This document shows, in pieces, positions 54,079 to 63,329 of a stretch of 64,000 nucleotides of DNA. Numbering within the stretch: the stretch's first letter is position 1; every line of letters starts with the position of its first letter. Origin of the DNA: BD1-7 clade bacterium (GTDB lineage Bacteria > Pseudomonadota > Gammaproteobacteria > Pseudomonadales > DT-91); the NCBI GenBank assembly GCA_902705865.1, contig CACSIO010000034.1, positions 74,605-138,604 of the forward strand, given 5' to 3'. The translations under genes were made by a program, and so were the position numbers. The notes under the pieces are model-generated. The model saw only the letters and a program-made list of their open reading frames with translations. It was not told the origin of the DNA and made no database searches.

Positions 54079-56553
54079 ATGATTGAACAGAATCTATTCG
54101 CCCAATTGAAAGACGGTGCCAGGCTCTCCGACGAGCAGGCACTTGCTCTCGCCGAATTACCAGAAACACGCTACTCATCGTTGCTGGATGCCGCTGCGGC
54201 GATACGAGATGCTGGGTTTTCGAACACCGTTACTTATTCCCGTAAGGTGTTTTTCCCGCTGACGCATCTGTGTCGTGACGTTTGTCATTATTGTACGTTT
54301 GCGCAAACGCCGAAATTTATTGAACAACCTTATATACCGGTCGATCAAGTTGTTGAAGAAGCAACTGAAGCGGCGAAGTTGGGCTGTAAAGAAGCACTTT
54401 TTACATTGGGTGAAAAACCTGAGCTGCGGTACAGCACTGCCAGAAAAGCACTCGCGAGTATGGGTTTCGAAACAACCTTGGAATATGTCGCGCATGTGGC
54501 GCAGCAAGTATTGGAAAAAACCGGCATCATTCCCCATATCAACGCGGGCTGCATGACGGCGGGCGAAATTGCGATGTTGCGCAAAGTGTCCGGATCAATG
54601 GGGATTATGCTGGAATCTGCCTCCGATCGACTCTGCGAGAAGGGCATGCCACATTATGGTTCTCCCGATAAGGTGCCTGCCAAACGGCTAGAAACGTTAC
54701 GTTTAGCCGGTGAGGCACGTGTACCATTTACCACCGGTATTTTGATCGGTATTGGTGAAACACGCTGCGAACGTATTGAATCTCTATTGGCGATTCGTCG
54801 GATTCACGAACAGTATGGCCATATTCAGGAAATCATCGTTCAGAACTTTCGTGCCAAGCCAGATACTCTGATGGCAAATGCACCAGAGCCGGATTTAGAT
54901 GAATTGCTCTGGACGATTGCCGTCACCCGTTTGATTTTTGGGGCGAACATGTCTGTTCAAGCGCCGCCAAACCTCAGCCCAGGTGTGTTGCCTCAGATTG
55001 TTAATGCAGGTATCAACGATTGGGGTGGGGTATCACCGGTCACCCCTGACTTTGTAAACCCAGAAGCACCATGGCCGAATGTTACGCGGCTTGCCGATGA
55101 AACCCGTGCTGCTGGTAAACATCTGATTGAACGATTAACGTTGTACCCGGCTTACGTTAAAGATTATCAGCAGTGGCTTGATCCAGCCCTTCATTTCAAG
55201 GTGATAGACAGTGTCGATGGCGACGGTTTGCCGCGAGAGGATGATTGGGTTACTGGGAAATCTGAAACCATTCCCGAAGGCTTTCCGACCGAATGCCGTG
55301 CGAATATTAATGTCAGTCATGGCATCGCCGAGCTGATTGATAAGGCTGTGGGCGGAGTTGATCTTTCTGACGATGAGATTGCACGGTTATTTTCAGCACG
55401 TGGAAATGACTTTCTAGCAGTGTGTGACGCTGCGGATCTATTGAGAAAGAAACGTGTTGGCGATCATGTGAGCTTTGCGATAAATCGCAATATTAATTAC
55501 ACCAATATTTGTTACTTCAAGTGCCAGTTTTGCGCGTTTTCGAAAGGCAAACACAGTGATGATTTGCGTGGTAAACCTTACGATTTAGCACCTGAAGAAA
55601 TTCAACGCAGAACAACCGAAGCTTGGGATCGCGGTGCTAGCGAAGTGTGTATGCAGGGCGGCATTCACCCGTCCTATACCGGTCAGAGTTACATCGATAT
55701 TTGCAAGGCGGTCAAATCTGCTGAGCCGAACATGCATATTCATGCCTTCTCTCCACTGGAAATTTGGCAAGGTGCCGCCACATTAAATACCGATCTGGAA
55801 CCCTTTTTGGCTTCTCTGAAAGAGGCGGGTTTAGGCACGTTACCGGGTACGGCGGCTGAAGTACTGGATGATGAGGTTCGAGCGACGCTGTGCAGTGATA
55901 AGATCAACACAGCTCAGTGGTTGCAGGTGATGCGGCTTGCGCATCGTCAGGGTATCCGTACAACGGCAACCATTATGTTTGGTCATGTTGATCAATACCG
56001 ACATTGGGCAAATCACCTTATCAATATCCGCGAATTGCAGCGCGAAACGGGTGGCTTTACCGAGTTTGTGCCGTTGCCTTTTGTTGCAAGTGAATCCCCG
56101 ATCTACCGAAAGCAACAGTCTCGACGTGGTCCGACGCTGCGTGAATGCATACTGATGCATGCGATCGCCCGCATCGTGTTTGATGGCTTGATCGATAATA
56201 TTCAGGCTTCTTGGGTCAAGCTTGGTGAGGAGGGCGTTAAGCTCGCTCTCGACGCCGGAGCCAATGATTTGGGTGGCACGCTGATGAACGAATCCATTAC
56301 CCGTGCGGCAGGTGCAGCACATGGTGAGGAGTTGGGCGTGGCAAAGTTGGAAGGGTTGATTGCGTCGTGTGATCGTAAGCCTTGGGTTCGCAATACACTG
56401 TATGAACCTGTTAGCGCTGAACGTATAGCAATTGCTAGAGATGCCTACAGTGTTGAGCCGATTATATTGACTGAGCCTAAACGCTCGCAAGACAAACTGA
56501 AGCTCTTACGACCCGGAAGCACACTTGATCCGAGGGATGTAGTGGGCGCCTGA
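54079..56553 (+). CDS. fbiC: Bifunctional Fo synthase (CofG-CofH fusion)
   Basis: 824 residues. Two radical-SAM halves: the first has the cluster motif CRDVCHYC (Cys65, 69, 72) and is CofG-like; the second has CYFKCQFC (Cys478, 482, 485) and is CofH-like, with MQGGIHPSYTG and DLGGTLMNESITRAAGA. Together they make the deazaflavin Fo from a tyrosine and a flavin-pathway intermediate. The fused form is usual in actinobacteria and some proteobacteria, while archaea keep two genes. It closes the F420 run, 93 bp after cofC; the stop lies within a 16-bp palindrome at 56546-56561. Confidence 0.95.
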   Translation: MIEQNLFAQLKDGARLSDEQALALAELPETRYSSLLDAAAAIRDAGFSNTVTYSRKVFFPLTHLCRDVCHYCTFAQTPKFIEQPYIPVDQVVEEATEAAKLGCKEALFTLGEKPELRYSTARKALASMGFETTLEYVAHVAQQVLEKTGIIPHINAGCMTAGEIAMLRKVSGSMGIMLESASDRLCEKGMPHYGSPDKVPAKRLETLRLAGEARVPFTTGILIGIGETRCERIESLLAIRRIHEQYGHIQEIIVQNFRAKPDTLMANAPEPDLDELLWTIAVTRLIFGANMSVQAPPNLSPGVLPQIVNAGINDWGGVSPVTPDFVNPEAPWPNVTRLADETRAAGKHLIERLTLYPAYVKDYQQWLDPALHFKVIDSVDGDGLPREDDWVTGKSETIPEGFPTECRANINVSHGIAELIDKAVGGVDLSDDEIARLFSARGNDFLAVCDAADLLRKKRVGDHVSFAINRNINYTNICYFKCQFCAFSKGKHSDDLRGKPYDLAPEEIQRRTTEAWDRGASEVCMQGGIHPSYTGQSYIDICKAVKSAEPNMHIHAFSPLEIWQGAATLNTDLEPFLASLKEAGLGTLPGTAAEVLDDEVRATLCSDKINTAQWLQVMRLAHRQGIRTTATIMFGHVDQYRHWANHLINIRELQRETGGFTEFVPLPFVASESPIYRKQQSRRGPTLRECILMHAIARIVFDGLIDNIQASWVKLGEEGVKLALDAGANDLGGTLMNESITRAAGAAHGEELGVAKLEGLIASCDRKPWVRNTLYEPVSAERIAIARDAYSVEPIILTEPKRSQDKLKLLRPGSTLDPRDVVGA

Positions 56554-56561
56554 TCAGGCGC
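56546..56561. terminator. Palindrome at the fbiC stop
   Basis: Perfect palindrome GCGCCTGATCAGGCGC spanning the fbiC stop codon, between convergent fbiC and the pterin synthase gene. A hairpin is possible but no T run follows on the plus strand, so the terminator call is weak. Confidence 0.35.
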
Positions 56562-56583
56562 TCATGTTAAAGGGTTTTAGGAC

Positions 56584-56997
56584 CTACTCGCCGCGGTATT
56601 CGGCGCTATTTGTGGGGGTTTCGTGAATAACAATTTTGTGCAGTAAATGTCCATAATCGGTATCACTGAGTATTTTCCAGCAGACTACCGCGATGTTTTC
56701 GGCTGTCGGGTTTAGGTCAGAAAAGTACGTAACATCCAAATTCAAATGTTTGTGATCAAATACGTCAACGATCAAGCGGTTGACGTCTTCCTTGATGGTG
56801 GTGAGGTTGGCAACCATGCCAGTCACCGGATCTACTTCACCCTTCAATGTAACATCGAGAATATAGTTGTGCCCGTGCCCATTCGGGTTGTTGCACTTTC
56901 CAAATACGGATTCGTTTTTTTCGTCACTGTAGGTTTTTGAATACAGTCGATGAGCTGCATTAAAGTTGACACGTTTTGTAATATAAACAATCGGCAT
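56584..56997 (-). CDS. 6-pyruvoyl-tetrahydropterin synthase (PTPS type)
   Basis: 137 residues. Strikingly like the animal enzyme: NAAHRLYS, the catalytic-Cys block FGKCNNPNGHGHNY (Cys35), zinc ligands His16, His41 and His43, GMVANLTTIK, DHKHLNLDV, TAENIAV and a YRGE end. It converts 7,8-dihydroneopterin triphosphate to 6-pyruvoyl-tetrahydropterin. The related bacterial QueD makes the queuosine precursor, but neighbours folE and an SDR favour a biopterin-type pathway. Third gene of a folE-SDR-PTPS operon on the minus strand. Confidence 0.88.
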   Translation of the reverse strand: MPIVYITKRVNFNAAHRLYSKTYSDEKNESVFGKCNNPNGHGHNYILDVTLKGEVDPVTGMVANLTTIKEDVNRLIVDVFDHKHLNLDVTYFSDLNPTAENIAVVCWKILSDTDYGHLLHKIVIHETPTNSAEYRGE

Positions 56998-57038
56998 GGT
57001 TGGCTCTGTTGTTCATTGCATGGTTAATCGTTGTGCAG

Positions 57039-57767
57039 TTAGTCGTTGCACATAACTTCGAAGGTAGTTCCGCTGGCAACGCCAAAAGTGTTGTCGTCGC
57101 AAAAAGCGATGATGATCTTGGCGATGTCTTTAGGCTGGGTGTTGGTTGAAAAATCAGGGAAGTTATCATTCAGCATGCGGGTGTCTACAGTGCCCGGAGC
57201 GACACAGTTAACACGAATATCGTGGGGCTTGCCTTCAACGCTGAGTGCTTCTGTCAGGCCGGTAACGCCGTGTTTTGCCGCAACATAGGCCGCCATCCCT
57301 GGGAATTTTTCAACAAATCGGATGCCGGATAATGAGCTTACATTGATGATGTGCGTCGGTGCGGGATTCGCAACCATTAGTGGAAACGCTGCGTGGGAAC
57401 ACAAGTACGCTGACTTGAGGTTGGCATTGATAGTTTGATCCCAGGTTGTCTCGTCAAGATCCTCAAAAGCAGTAACGGCAAGATATCCGGCGTTGTTGAT
57501 GAGTATGTCGAGCGCACCAAGCATATCGTTAACGCTATTAAAGAGTCGTTCAACGTCAGCTTTTTTACTTACATCAGCTGCGATACCGATGATTTTTTGC
57601 GATCCGTGACACGGGATGCTCTGTGCAGCACCTAGGATGTCTTCTTCGGAGCGTGAGCACATAACCACATGTGCGCCGGCCTCTGCCAAGCATCGAGCAG
57701 TCGCTAAGCCAACACCGCGACTAGCGCCGGTAACGACCGCAACTTTGTTTTTAAGCATTTCATTCAT
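57039..57767 (-). CDS. Short-chain dehydrogenase, probable pterin reductase
   Basis: 242 residues from ATG 57767; a GTG four codons earlier and an ATG three codons later are alternatives, none with a clear ribosome site. Classical SDR: TGASRGVG, NNAG, NVSSLSG for Ser, YVAAKHG for Tyr-Lys. Set between folE and the PTPS gene, so it most likely does the sepiapterin-reductase-like step from 6-pyruvoyl-tetrahydropterin towards tetrahydrobiopterin. That role is inferred from the neighbours only; it is not obviously a sepiapterin reductase orthologue. Confidence 0.75.
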   Translation of the reverse strand: MNEMLKNKVAVVTGASRGVGLATARCLAEAGAHVVMCSRSEEDILGAAQSIPCHGSQKIIGIAADVSKKADVERLFNSVNDMLGALDILINNAGYLAVTAFEDLDETTWDQTINANLKSAYLCSHAAFPLMVANPAPTHIINVSSLSGIRFVEKFPGMAAYVAAKHGVTGLTEALSVEGKPHDIRVNCVAPGTVDTRMLNDNFPDFSTNTQPKDIAKIIIAFCDDNTFGVASGTTFEVMCND

Positions 57768-57785
57768 AATTATTTTCACAGCACA

Positions 57786-58343
57786 TCAAGATTGAGTGCG
57801 ATTTAAATGATCCATAAATTCCGAGCGCGTATCTTTGCATTCCATGAAGCTGCCGACAAGCGATGAGCTGATCATAAATGAATTCTGTTTCTGCACGCCG
57901 CGCATCATCATGCACATGTGCTTGCCTTCGACCACAACACCTACGCCACTGGCACCGGTAATTTCTGCGATGGTATCAGCGATTTGTTTGCTCATGTTTT
58001 CCTGTATTTGCAGCCTGCGAGAAAACATATCAATAATGCGTGGAATTTTCGATAAACCGATAACCTGACCGTCGGGAATATAACCAACATGGACATTTCC
58101 ATAGAAAGGCAGCATGTGATGTTCGCAGGTTGAGAAGAATTCGATGTCCTTTACGATCACCATGGCGCGATTGTCAGAGGGAAATAGCGCTTCGTTGACG
58201 ATCTCGTCTAAATCCATGTCATACCCGGAGTTCAGGAATTCTAAGGCCTTGGTCGCACGTTCTGGTGTTTTCACTAATCCAGGGCGTTCTAGATCTTCCC
58301 CAAAGTGCTCAATAATACTGACAATGTTATTTTCTATCGACAT
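57786..58343 (-). CDS. folE: GTP cyclohydrolase I
   Basis: 185 residues. FolE type I: zinc ligands Cys73, His76 (CEHHMLPF) and Cys144 ([10 protein letters not shown]), plus [19 protein letters not shown] and the C-terminal Arg/Ser/Phe block. It makes 7,8-dihydroneopterin triphosphate from GTP, the entry to folate and to biopterin. First gene of the pterin operon; the SDR starts 18 bp after its stop. It may be a second, pathway-dedicated copy beside a housekeeping folE outside the window. Confidence 0.95.
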   Translation of the reverse strand: MSIENNIVSIIEHFGEDLERPGLVKTPERATKALEFLNSGYDMDLDEIVNEALFPSDNRAMVIVKDIEFFSTCEHHMLPFYGNVHVGYIPDGQVIGLSKIPRIIDMFSRRLQIQENMSKQIADTIAEITGASGVGVVVEGKHMCMMMRGVQKQNSFMISSSLVGSFMECKDTRSEFMDHLNRTQS

Positions 58344-58469
58344 GATGTATCCCTAAGTATTTTAAATGAAGTATTGAACGTAACGGCAGCATGTCAACGC
58401 CCGATCAGCCGACGGCGATAACTTGTAGTGTTCACGAGAAACCCACTTCTGACTTTGTTGGCGTTCCCG

Positions 58470-58475
58470 TATAAT
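58470..58475 (+). promoter_or_regulatory. Possible -10 box for the thioesterase gene
   Basis: A consensus TATAAT lies 28 bp before the ATG of the thioesterase gene. The -35 region is poor, so the call rests on the -10 hexamer alone. Confidence 0.35.
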
Positions 58476-58502
58476 GTTTTTGTCGTCAGAACTGGAGTAT
58501 TT

Positions 58503-58868
58503 ATGGAACACAAAACTCGCCGTGTCGTTATGTATAGTCATCTCAATTCAGCCGGTGTGCTTTTCGGTGGTCAGGCGTTAGCTTGGATTGATGAGGAGAG
58601 CGCGATTTTTGCTGCCTGTCAGATGGGTACTACGCGAATAGTGACGAAAAAGATGAGTGAAGTTGAATTTAATTCACCTGCTAAGCTTGGTGAAATCTTG
58701 TCAATCGGCTCTGAAATTGTGCGCGTTGGCCGAACCTCTATCACTGTTGCGTGTGAAATTCGAAATAAATCAACAGATACACTGATCGTAAAGGTCGATG
58801 AAGTTGTTTTCGTTGCTCTGGATGAGAACAACAAACCAACGCCTCATCGATTAGCGTCATCAATATGA
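58503..58868 (+). CDS. YciA-like acyl-CoA thioesterase
   Basis: 121 residues from ATG 58503 (MEHKTRRVV) with GGAG upstream; the frame to 58428 crosses the promoter and is rejected. Hotdog-fold family block HLNSAGVLFGGQALAWIDE with the conserved Asn, Gly-Gly and Asp, then MSEVEFNSPAKLGEIL and SITVACEIRNKSTDTL. It hydrolyses acyl-CoA to acid and CoA in the cytoplasm; chain-length preference unknown. Confidence 0.85.
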   Translation: MEHKTRRVVMYSHLNSAGVLFGGQALAWIDEESAIFAACQMGTTRIVTKKMSEVEFNSPAKLGEILSIGSEIVRVGRTSITVACEIRNKSTDTLIVKVDEVVFVALDENNKPTPHRLASSI

Positions 58869-58953
58869 TGTCGCTTGTTGCAGCAAGCTAATCATCGGAT
58901 AAAGTGGTAGAATTGAACAAATTAGCCTTTTTCGACGTTATAAGTGAGTTATC

Positions 58954-60408
58954 TTGATTAAAAACTGGATCAAAAAGATTGCAGGCGGGCAGGAAAGCGC
59001 CGGCAAGGAAGCGGAGGCTGCAAAGCGTGCGCCCTCAGGCGATGAGTCTGGCAATCGAGGTAAAAAAGCAGGAAGTTCGAAAAAGCAACGCCAGCCAGCC
59101 AAAAACCGATCTGCAGAGAAATCTGACAATGCATCTGCCGCAAAAAGTGGCAAGCGCGGAAATAGCAGAACGGACAAGCCCAAGCGTAAGGATAAAGTTA
59201 AGCAGCTACCACCTTGGGATATCTCCGATTTTAAAGTGCCTCCGGCTGAAGGAAAAACCCGATTTCACGACCTAGATGTCGATGACCGATTGATGCGAGC
59301 AATCCATCAATTGGGCTTTGATTATTGTACGCCCGTGCAGGCAAAAACATTGCCGCATACCTTAAAGGGCCTCGATATGATCGGTAAAGCGCAGACCGGT
59401 ACGGGTAAAACCGCTGCGTTTCTTATTACGATCATTGATCAGCTGTTGTCACATCCTGTTGAAGGCGAACGTTTTCATGGGGAGCCGCGAGCACTTGTGG
59501 TTGCTCCGACTCGTGAGCTTGTTATGCAGATTGCCGAAGATGCTCGTCAACTGACCGAATTCAGTGGATTGCATGTTGTGAATCTGGTGGGTGGTGAGCC
59601 TTATGAGAGGCAGCATAAGCAATTGGATGCCGGTTATGTCGATATATTAGTCGCCACGCCGGGTCGTTTGATCGACTTTATTCAGCAAAAGCATGTATAT
59701 CTTGATCAGGTTGAAACGCTGGTACTTGATGAAGCTGACCGAATGCTGGACATGGGCTTCATTCCACAAGTTAAACAGATAGTGCGTTACACGCCACCGA
59801 AAGAAGATCGTCAGACGCTGCTCTTCAGCGCGACATTCACGCAAGATATTCTGAACCTTACTTATCGTTGGACCTTCGAGCCGGAGCAGGTTGAAATTGA
59901 GCCTGATCATGTGGCGACCGATACCGTTGAGCAACTTGCTTACATGGTGAGTGATTCTGAAAAGGTTCGCATGATTCGAAATATCATTGCAGATGATGAA
60001 GTTAAGCACGCGATCATCTTTGCTAATCGCCGCGATCAAACCCAGCGTTTATTCGATAAGTTGAAACGCGCTGGTGCGAACGTTGGTATTCTTTCAGGCG
60101 AAATTGCTCAGAATAAACGTCTTCGTACGTTAGAAGATTTCAAATCCGGAAAAATCAAAACCCTGATCGCAACAGATGTTGTTGGTCGTGGTATTCACAT
60201 CGACGGCATTACGCACGTAATCAATTACAACCTGCCTCAAGAGCCAGAAAACTACGTCCACCGAATTGGGCGGACGGGGCGAGCAGGGGCAACGGGTGTA
60301 GCGATTAGTTTGATTGGTGAAGAAGATGCGTATGAACTGCCAACACTGGAAAAGTTGTTGGGGCGCAAATTTGATCTTGAGCACCCACCATCTCGGTGGC
60401 TAAACTAG
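58954..60408 (+). CDS. rhlB: DEAD-box RNA helicase, RhlB-like
   Basis: 484 residues from a TTG at 58954 (LIKNWIKKIAGG-), the only sensible start of this frame. An N-terminal Lys/Ser/Ala-rich unstructured tail of about 85 residues precedes the helicase core. The core has the Q motif (YCTPVQAKTLP), motif I AQTGTGKTAAF, Ia APTRELVMQI, II DEAD, III SAT, and VI HRIGRTGRAG. RhlB works in RNA unwinding and the degradosome in gammaproteobacteria. The tail position differs from E. coli RhlB, whose basic tail is C-terminal, so the name is a best guess among DEAD-box paralogues. Confidence 0.82.
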   Translation: MIKNWIKKIAGGQESAGKEAEAAKRAPSGDESGNRGKKAGSSKKQRQPAKNRSAEKSDNASAAKSGKRGNSRTDKPKRKDKVKQLPPWDISDFKVPPAEGKTRFHDLDVDDRLMRAIHQLGFDYCTPVQAKTLPHTLKGLDMIGKAQTGTGKTAAFLITIIDQLLSHPVEGERFHGEPRALVVAPTRELVMQIAEDARQLTEFSGLHVVNLVGGEPYERQHKQLDAGYVDILVATPGRLIDFIQQKHVYLDQVETLVLDEADRMLDMGFIPQVKQIVRYTPPKEDRQTLLFSATFTQDILNLTYRWTFEPEQVEIEPDHVATDTVEQLAYMVSDSEKVRMIRNIIADDEVKHAIIFANRRDQTQRLFDKLKRAGANVGILSGEIAQNKRLRTLEDFKSGKIKTLIATDVVGRGIHIDGITHVINYNLPQEPENYVHRIGRTGRAGATGVAISLIGEEDAYELPTLEKLLGRKFDLEHPPSRWLN

Positions 60409-60450
60409 GCTTAGCGTTTGTAGGCTTGAGATATTCAGGTTCATCAAATA

Positions 60451-60479
60451 AAAAAGGCACCGTAAGGTGCCTTTTTTAT
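60451..60479. terminator. Bidirectional intrinsic terminator
   Basis: Stem AAGGCACC / GGTGCCTT with a 4-base loop, A run before and T run after, between the convergent helicase and antiporter genes. Works for both strands. Confidence 0.9.
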
Positions 60480-60499
60480 TTTGAGCGGTTTTGTTATGT

Positions 60500-61717
60500 C
60501 TAGCCGTAGTGTGCGACTAGCCCGTGACGGCGAATCAGCGCGCCGCATGACGGGCCTTGCACGAGTAGCGTAAACAGAACGACTGCAAATACCATCGATT
60601 GTATGGTGAACCAACCCGCAAAGCTGGTGGGTAGTGACAGCACAAGCGCTATCGCTATTGCTCCACGTAAACCACCCCAGAATTGAATTTTTTGCCAGCC
60701 CATTGGAATTGGCCTAAGCATTGGTTTCGTCATCGCACCGCAGACGAATACCGTTGCAGCTCTTGCAATCAGGGCGGCGATGATAGCGATAATCATTGAG
60801 AGCCATTGTTCACGGAACATATCAAAAGTGATGGTAAGCCCCATCAAGACAAAGATGAAACCGTTGAACAAAACACCGAGCCAATCCCAGGTATTGACGA
60901 CAGAAGCTAGGTATTTTTGTTCTTGTTCACGCAATAGACTTCGGGAAACAATCGCCGCAGAAACAATCGCCATAATCCCTGATACCCCGAAAAATACTTC
61001 CGCGATGTAGTAGCTGGCAAATGCACAGATCAACAGCACAATATTTGCAGCGGCTGCACCACCAATTAAGAGCACAAGTATTGCGCTAATCAAGCCCATC
61101 AAGCAGCCAAGTAGGATGCCGCCGAAAAACACTGTTACGAACAACCCGAGATATCCGCCAGACATGCTTTCGTGGGCTGATGCGAGTGAAAATACGATGG
61201 TAAAGAGTACGACGGCTGTTGCGTCGTTAAAGAGGCTCTCGCCTTCGATTAAGGTGGTTAGATCCTCGGCTGCTTTTTGACGTTTTAGTGTGTTTACTAC
61301 CGATATCGGGTCTGTAGCGGCAAGTATTGCTCCAGTTAGCAAAGCAGCGGATACGGGGAACCCGACGCCATGGCCAATGCCGTAGTACACCAATAAAGCC
61401 ATGACAGCAGCGCTGATCAAAACACCGACAGTGGAAAGCAACATAATCGGCGCGAGCCAACGCTTAAGGCGAGACGGATCGAGTTGCCATGATGCTTCGA
61501 AGATCAAAACAGGCAATACAATAAAGAACACGATTTCATGGATGTTGTCTGCACGGAGGCCAGTATCGACACCGAGGTAGGGCAGAGATATTCCAGCAAT
61601 CACACCTGCAGCAAGACTTGTTAGGGTGAAATCAATCTTGCTTAGCCGAGAAAGAATCAGCCCCAATAAGACTGTTGAGCCCAAGAACAGCATCTGCCCC
61701 ATTGTTTCTTCAATCAT
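60500..61717 (-). CDS. CPA1-type Na+/H+ antiporter
   Basis: 405 residues with about twelve transmembrane helices. The CPA1 ion-binding block ATDPISVVNTLKRQ and EGESLFNDATAVVLF with the key Asp pair are intact, as is GGLRGAIAIALVLSLP. No long cytoplasmic C-terminal domain. It exchanges cytosolic Na+ (or K+) for protons. ATG with GGGA upstream; it lies on the same strand as the downstream glutamate-synthase-like gene, 55 bp from it. Confidence 0.88.
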   Translation of the reverse strand: MIEETMGQMLFLGSTVLLGLILSRLSKIDFTLTSLAAGVIAGISLPYLGVDTGLRADNIHEIVFFIVLPVLIFEASWQLDPSRLKRWLAPIMLLSTVGVLISAAVMALLVYYGIGHGVGFPVSAALLTGAILAATDPISVVNTLKRQKAAEDLTTLIEGESLFNDATAVVLFTIVFSLASAHESMSGGYLGLFVTVFFGGILLGCLMGLISAILVLLIGGAAAANIVLLICAFASYYIAEVFFGVSGIMAIVSAAIVSRSLLREQEQKYLASVVNTWDWLGVLFNGFIFVLMGLTITFDMFREQWLSMIIAIIAALIARAATVFVCGAMTKPMLRPIPMGWQKIQFWGGLRGAIAIALVLSLPTSFAGWFTIQSMVFAVVLFTLLVQGPSCGALIRRHGLVAHYG

Positions 61718-61772
61718 AAAAAAATTCCCAGTTGTTTCGCGGCTTGTTTTTAATGATGCGTCATTCTATGAA

Positions 61773-63329
61773 TTACTTTTCTGCCGGACGCTGATCGGTA
61801 GCGATAATAAATTCATCTCTTGTAGCCGGAAGTGGAAACATGTCGGCCATTGGTTGTGGCAGGCCGTTAGGATCGATAATATTGGCGTGACTTCGGGTTA
61901 GTTCACGAGGCTCTTTGACACCACATGAGTGAGCAATAATGCCGACTTCGTAGGCGAGATTTTTGGCGTAGCTGGCAACCCGTTCAGCTTTATTGGTTGG
62001 GTCGAGGCCGCGCTGTAGTTCAAGGTTGTGGGTAGTGATGCCGGTAGGGCAGGTGTTTTTGTTACATTGCAGCGCTTGAATGCAGCCCAAAGCAAACATG
62101 AACCCTCGGGCGCTGACGACGAAGTCTGCTCCCATGCAAAGCGCCCAGGCAACATCACTTGGCATAATGAGCTTGCCAGAGCAGATGATTTTGACGCGAT
62201 CCTTTAAGCCGTATTCAACGAGTTTATCAACAACTAAAGGCAAGCTGCGTTTAATGGGCAATCCCATGTTGTCCATCAAGCTCTGGGGGGCCGCACCGGT
62301 TCCGCCATCTGCGCTGTCTAGCGTGATGAAGTCTGGCGCATCTGCCAACCCGCGTTGATGAACACGATCGCATAGCTCGTCAATCCACTCAATATTGCCG
62401 ACAACGGTTTTAAATCCGCAGGGCTTGCCCGTAACGTTTCGCACTTTAACGATCATATCCAGCAGGTCGTCTATGCATCGGATTTCTTTATGACCATTGG
62501 GGCTGATGGAATCTTCGCCTTCCTGAATTCCTCGGATTTCGGCGATAATCGATGTAACTTTCGCGCCGGGTAAGATGCCGCCTTTACCCGGTTTAGCACC
62601 TTGGCTCATTTTGATTTCGAACATTTTCACGGCATCATGTTTAGCAATCTCTTTGAGTTTTTCTTCGCTGAAATTGCCTTGTTGATCTCTGACACCATAT
62701 TTTGCCGTTCCAATCTGGAACACAATGTCGCAACCGCCTTCAAGATGGTATGGGGATAGGGCGCCTTCGCCTGTATTCATCCAGATGCCGGCCTTGCCAG
62801 CACCCTTTGAGAGTGCACTCACTGCAGGTACAGATAAGGCGCCAAAGCTCATGCCCGAAATATTAATTAGAGAGTCGGTTGTATACGGGTGCTTGCAGTA
62901 ACCGTCGCCAACCGTAACGTGCCTAGTCGGAATAGCATCTTCGCTGAGAGTGGGGAACAAACAGCTCAAAAATAGCACTTCGCCAGGTTCGTTGAGCGGG
63001 CGTGTTGAGCCAAAGGCAACCGTTGAATCTACGTTTTTCGCGGCTTTATAGGCCCAGGTGCGTTGTGCTCGATTAAAAGGGAGCTCTTCTCGATCCAATG
63101 CAAAAAAGTACTGGCGAAAGAACTCGCCCATATGTTCAAAAAAGTATCGAAATCGTCCGATTACCGGGTAATTCTTGCGGATAGCCTGTGAGCTTTGAGT
63201 AACGTCAGCCAAATAGAGATAAATCAATACGAGTACTACGACGCCGAGCACGAAGATAAAGAGTAGCGTGCTGATTTCAAGAACGGTGATCGTGAAGCTT
63301 TTCAGACTATCCATGTTTTCGGGGTTCAT
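61773..63329 (-). CDS. FMN-binding glutamate-synthase-like protein, membrane anchored
   Basis: 518 residues. One N-terminal transmembrane helix (about 11-40), then a glutamate-synthase central/FMN domain: NISGMSFGALSVPAVSALSKG, MNTGEGALSPYHL, SQGAKPGKGGILPG, LDSADGGTGAAPQ, and the iron-sulfur cysteines in LQCNKNTCPTGI. Related to archaeal-type GltS large-subunit fragments and conserved in many gammaproteobacteria as a stand-alone protein. No glutaminase domain, so it cannot by itself use glutamine; the substrate of the stand-alone family is unsettled. Confidence 0.85.
   Translation of the reverse strand: MNPENMDSLKSFTITVLEISTLLFIFVLGVVVLVLIYLYLADVTQSSQAIRKNYPVIGRFRYFFEHMGEFFRQYFFALDREELPFNRAQRTWAYKAAKNVDSTVAFGSTRPLNEPGEVLFLSCLFPTLSEDAIPTRHVTVGDGYCKHPYTTDSLINISGMSFGALSVPAVSALSKGAGKAGIWMNTGEGALSPYHLEGGCDIVFQIGTAKYGVRDQQGNFSEEKLKEIAKHDAVKMFEIKMSQGAKPGKGGILPGAKVTSIIAEIRGIQEGEDSISPNGHKEIRCIDDLLDMIVKVRNVTGKPCGFKTVVGNIEWIDELCDRVHQRGLADAPDFITLDSADGGTGAAPQSLMDNMGLPIKRSLPLVVDKLVEYGLKDRVKIICSGKLIMPSDVAWALCMGADFVVSARGFMFALGCIQALQCNKNTCPTGITTHNLELQRGLDPTNKAERVASYAKNLAYEVGIIAHSCGVKEPRELTRSHANIIDPNGLPQPMADMFPLPATRDEFIIATDQRPAEK

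Noticed and set aside
55840..56490. Minus-strand 216-codon frame inside fbiC
   Set aside because: Antisense to the CofH half of a certain gene; no family features.
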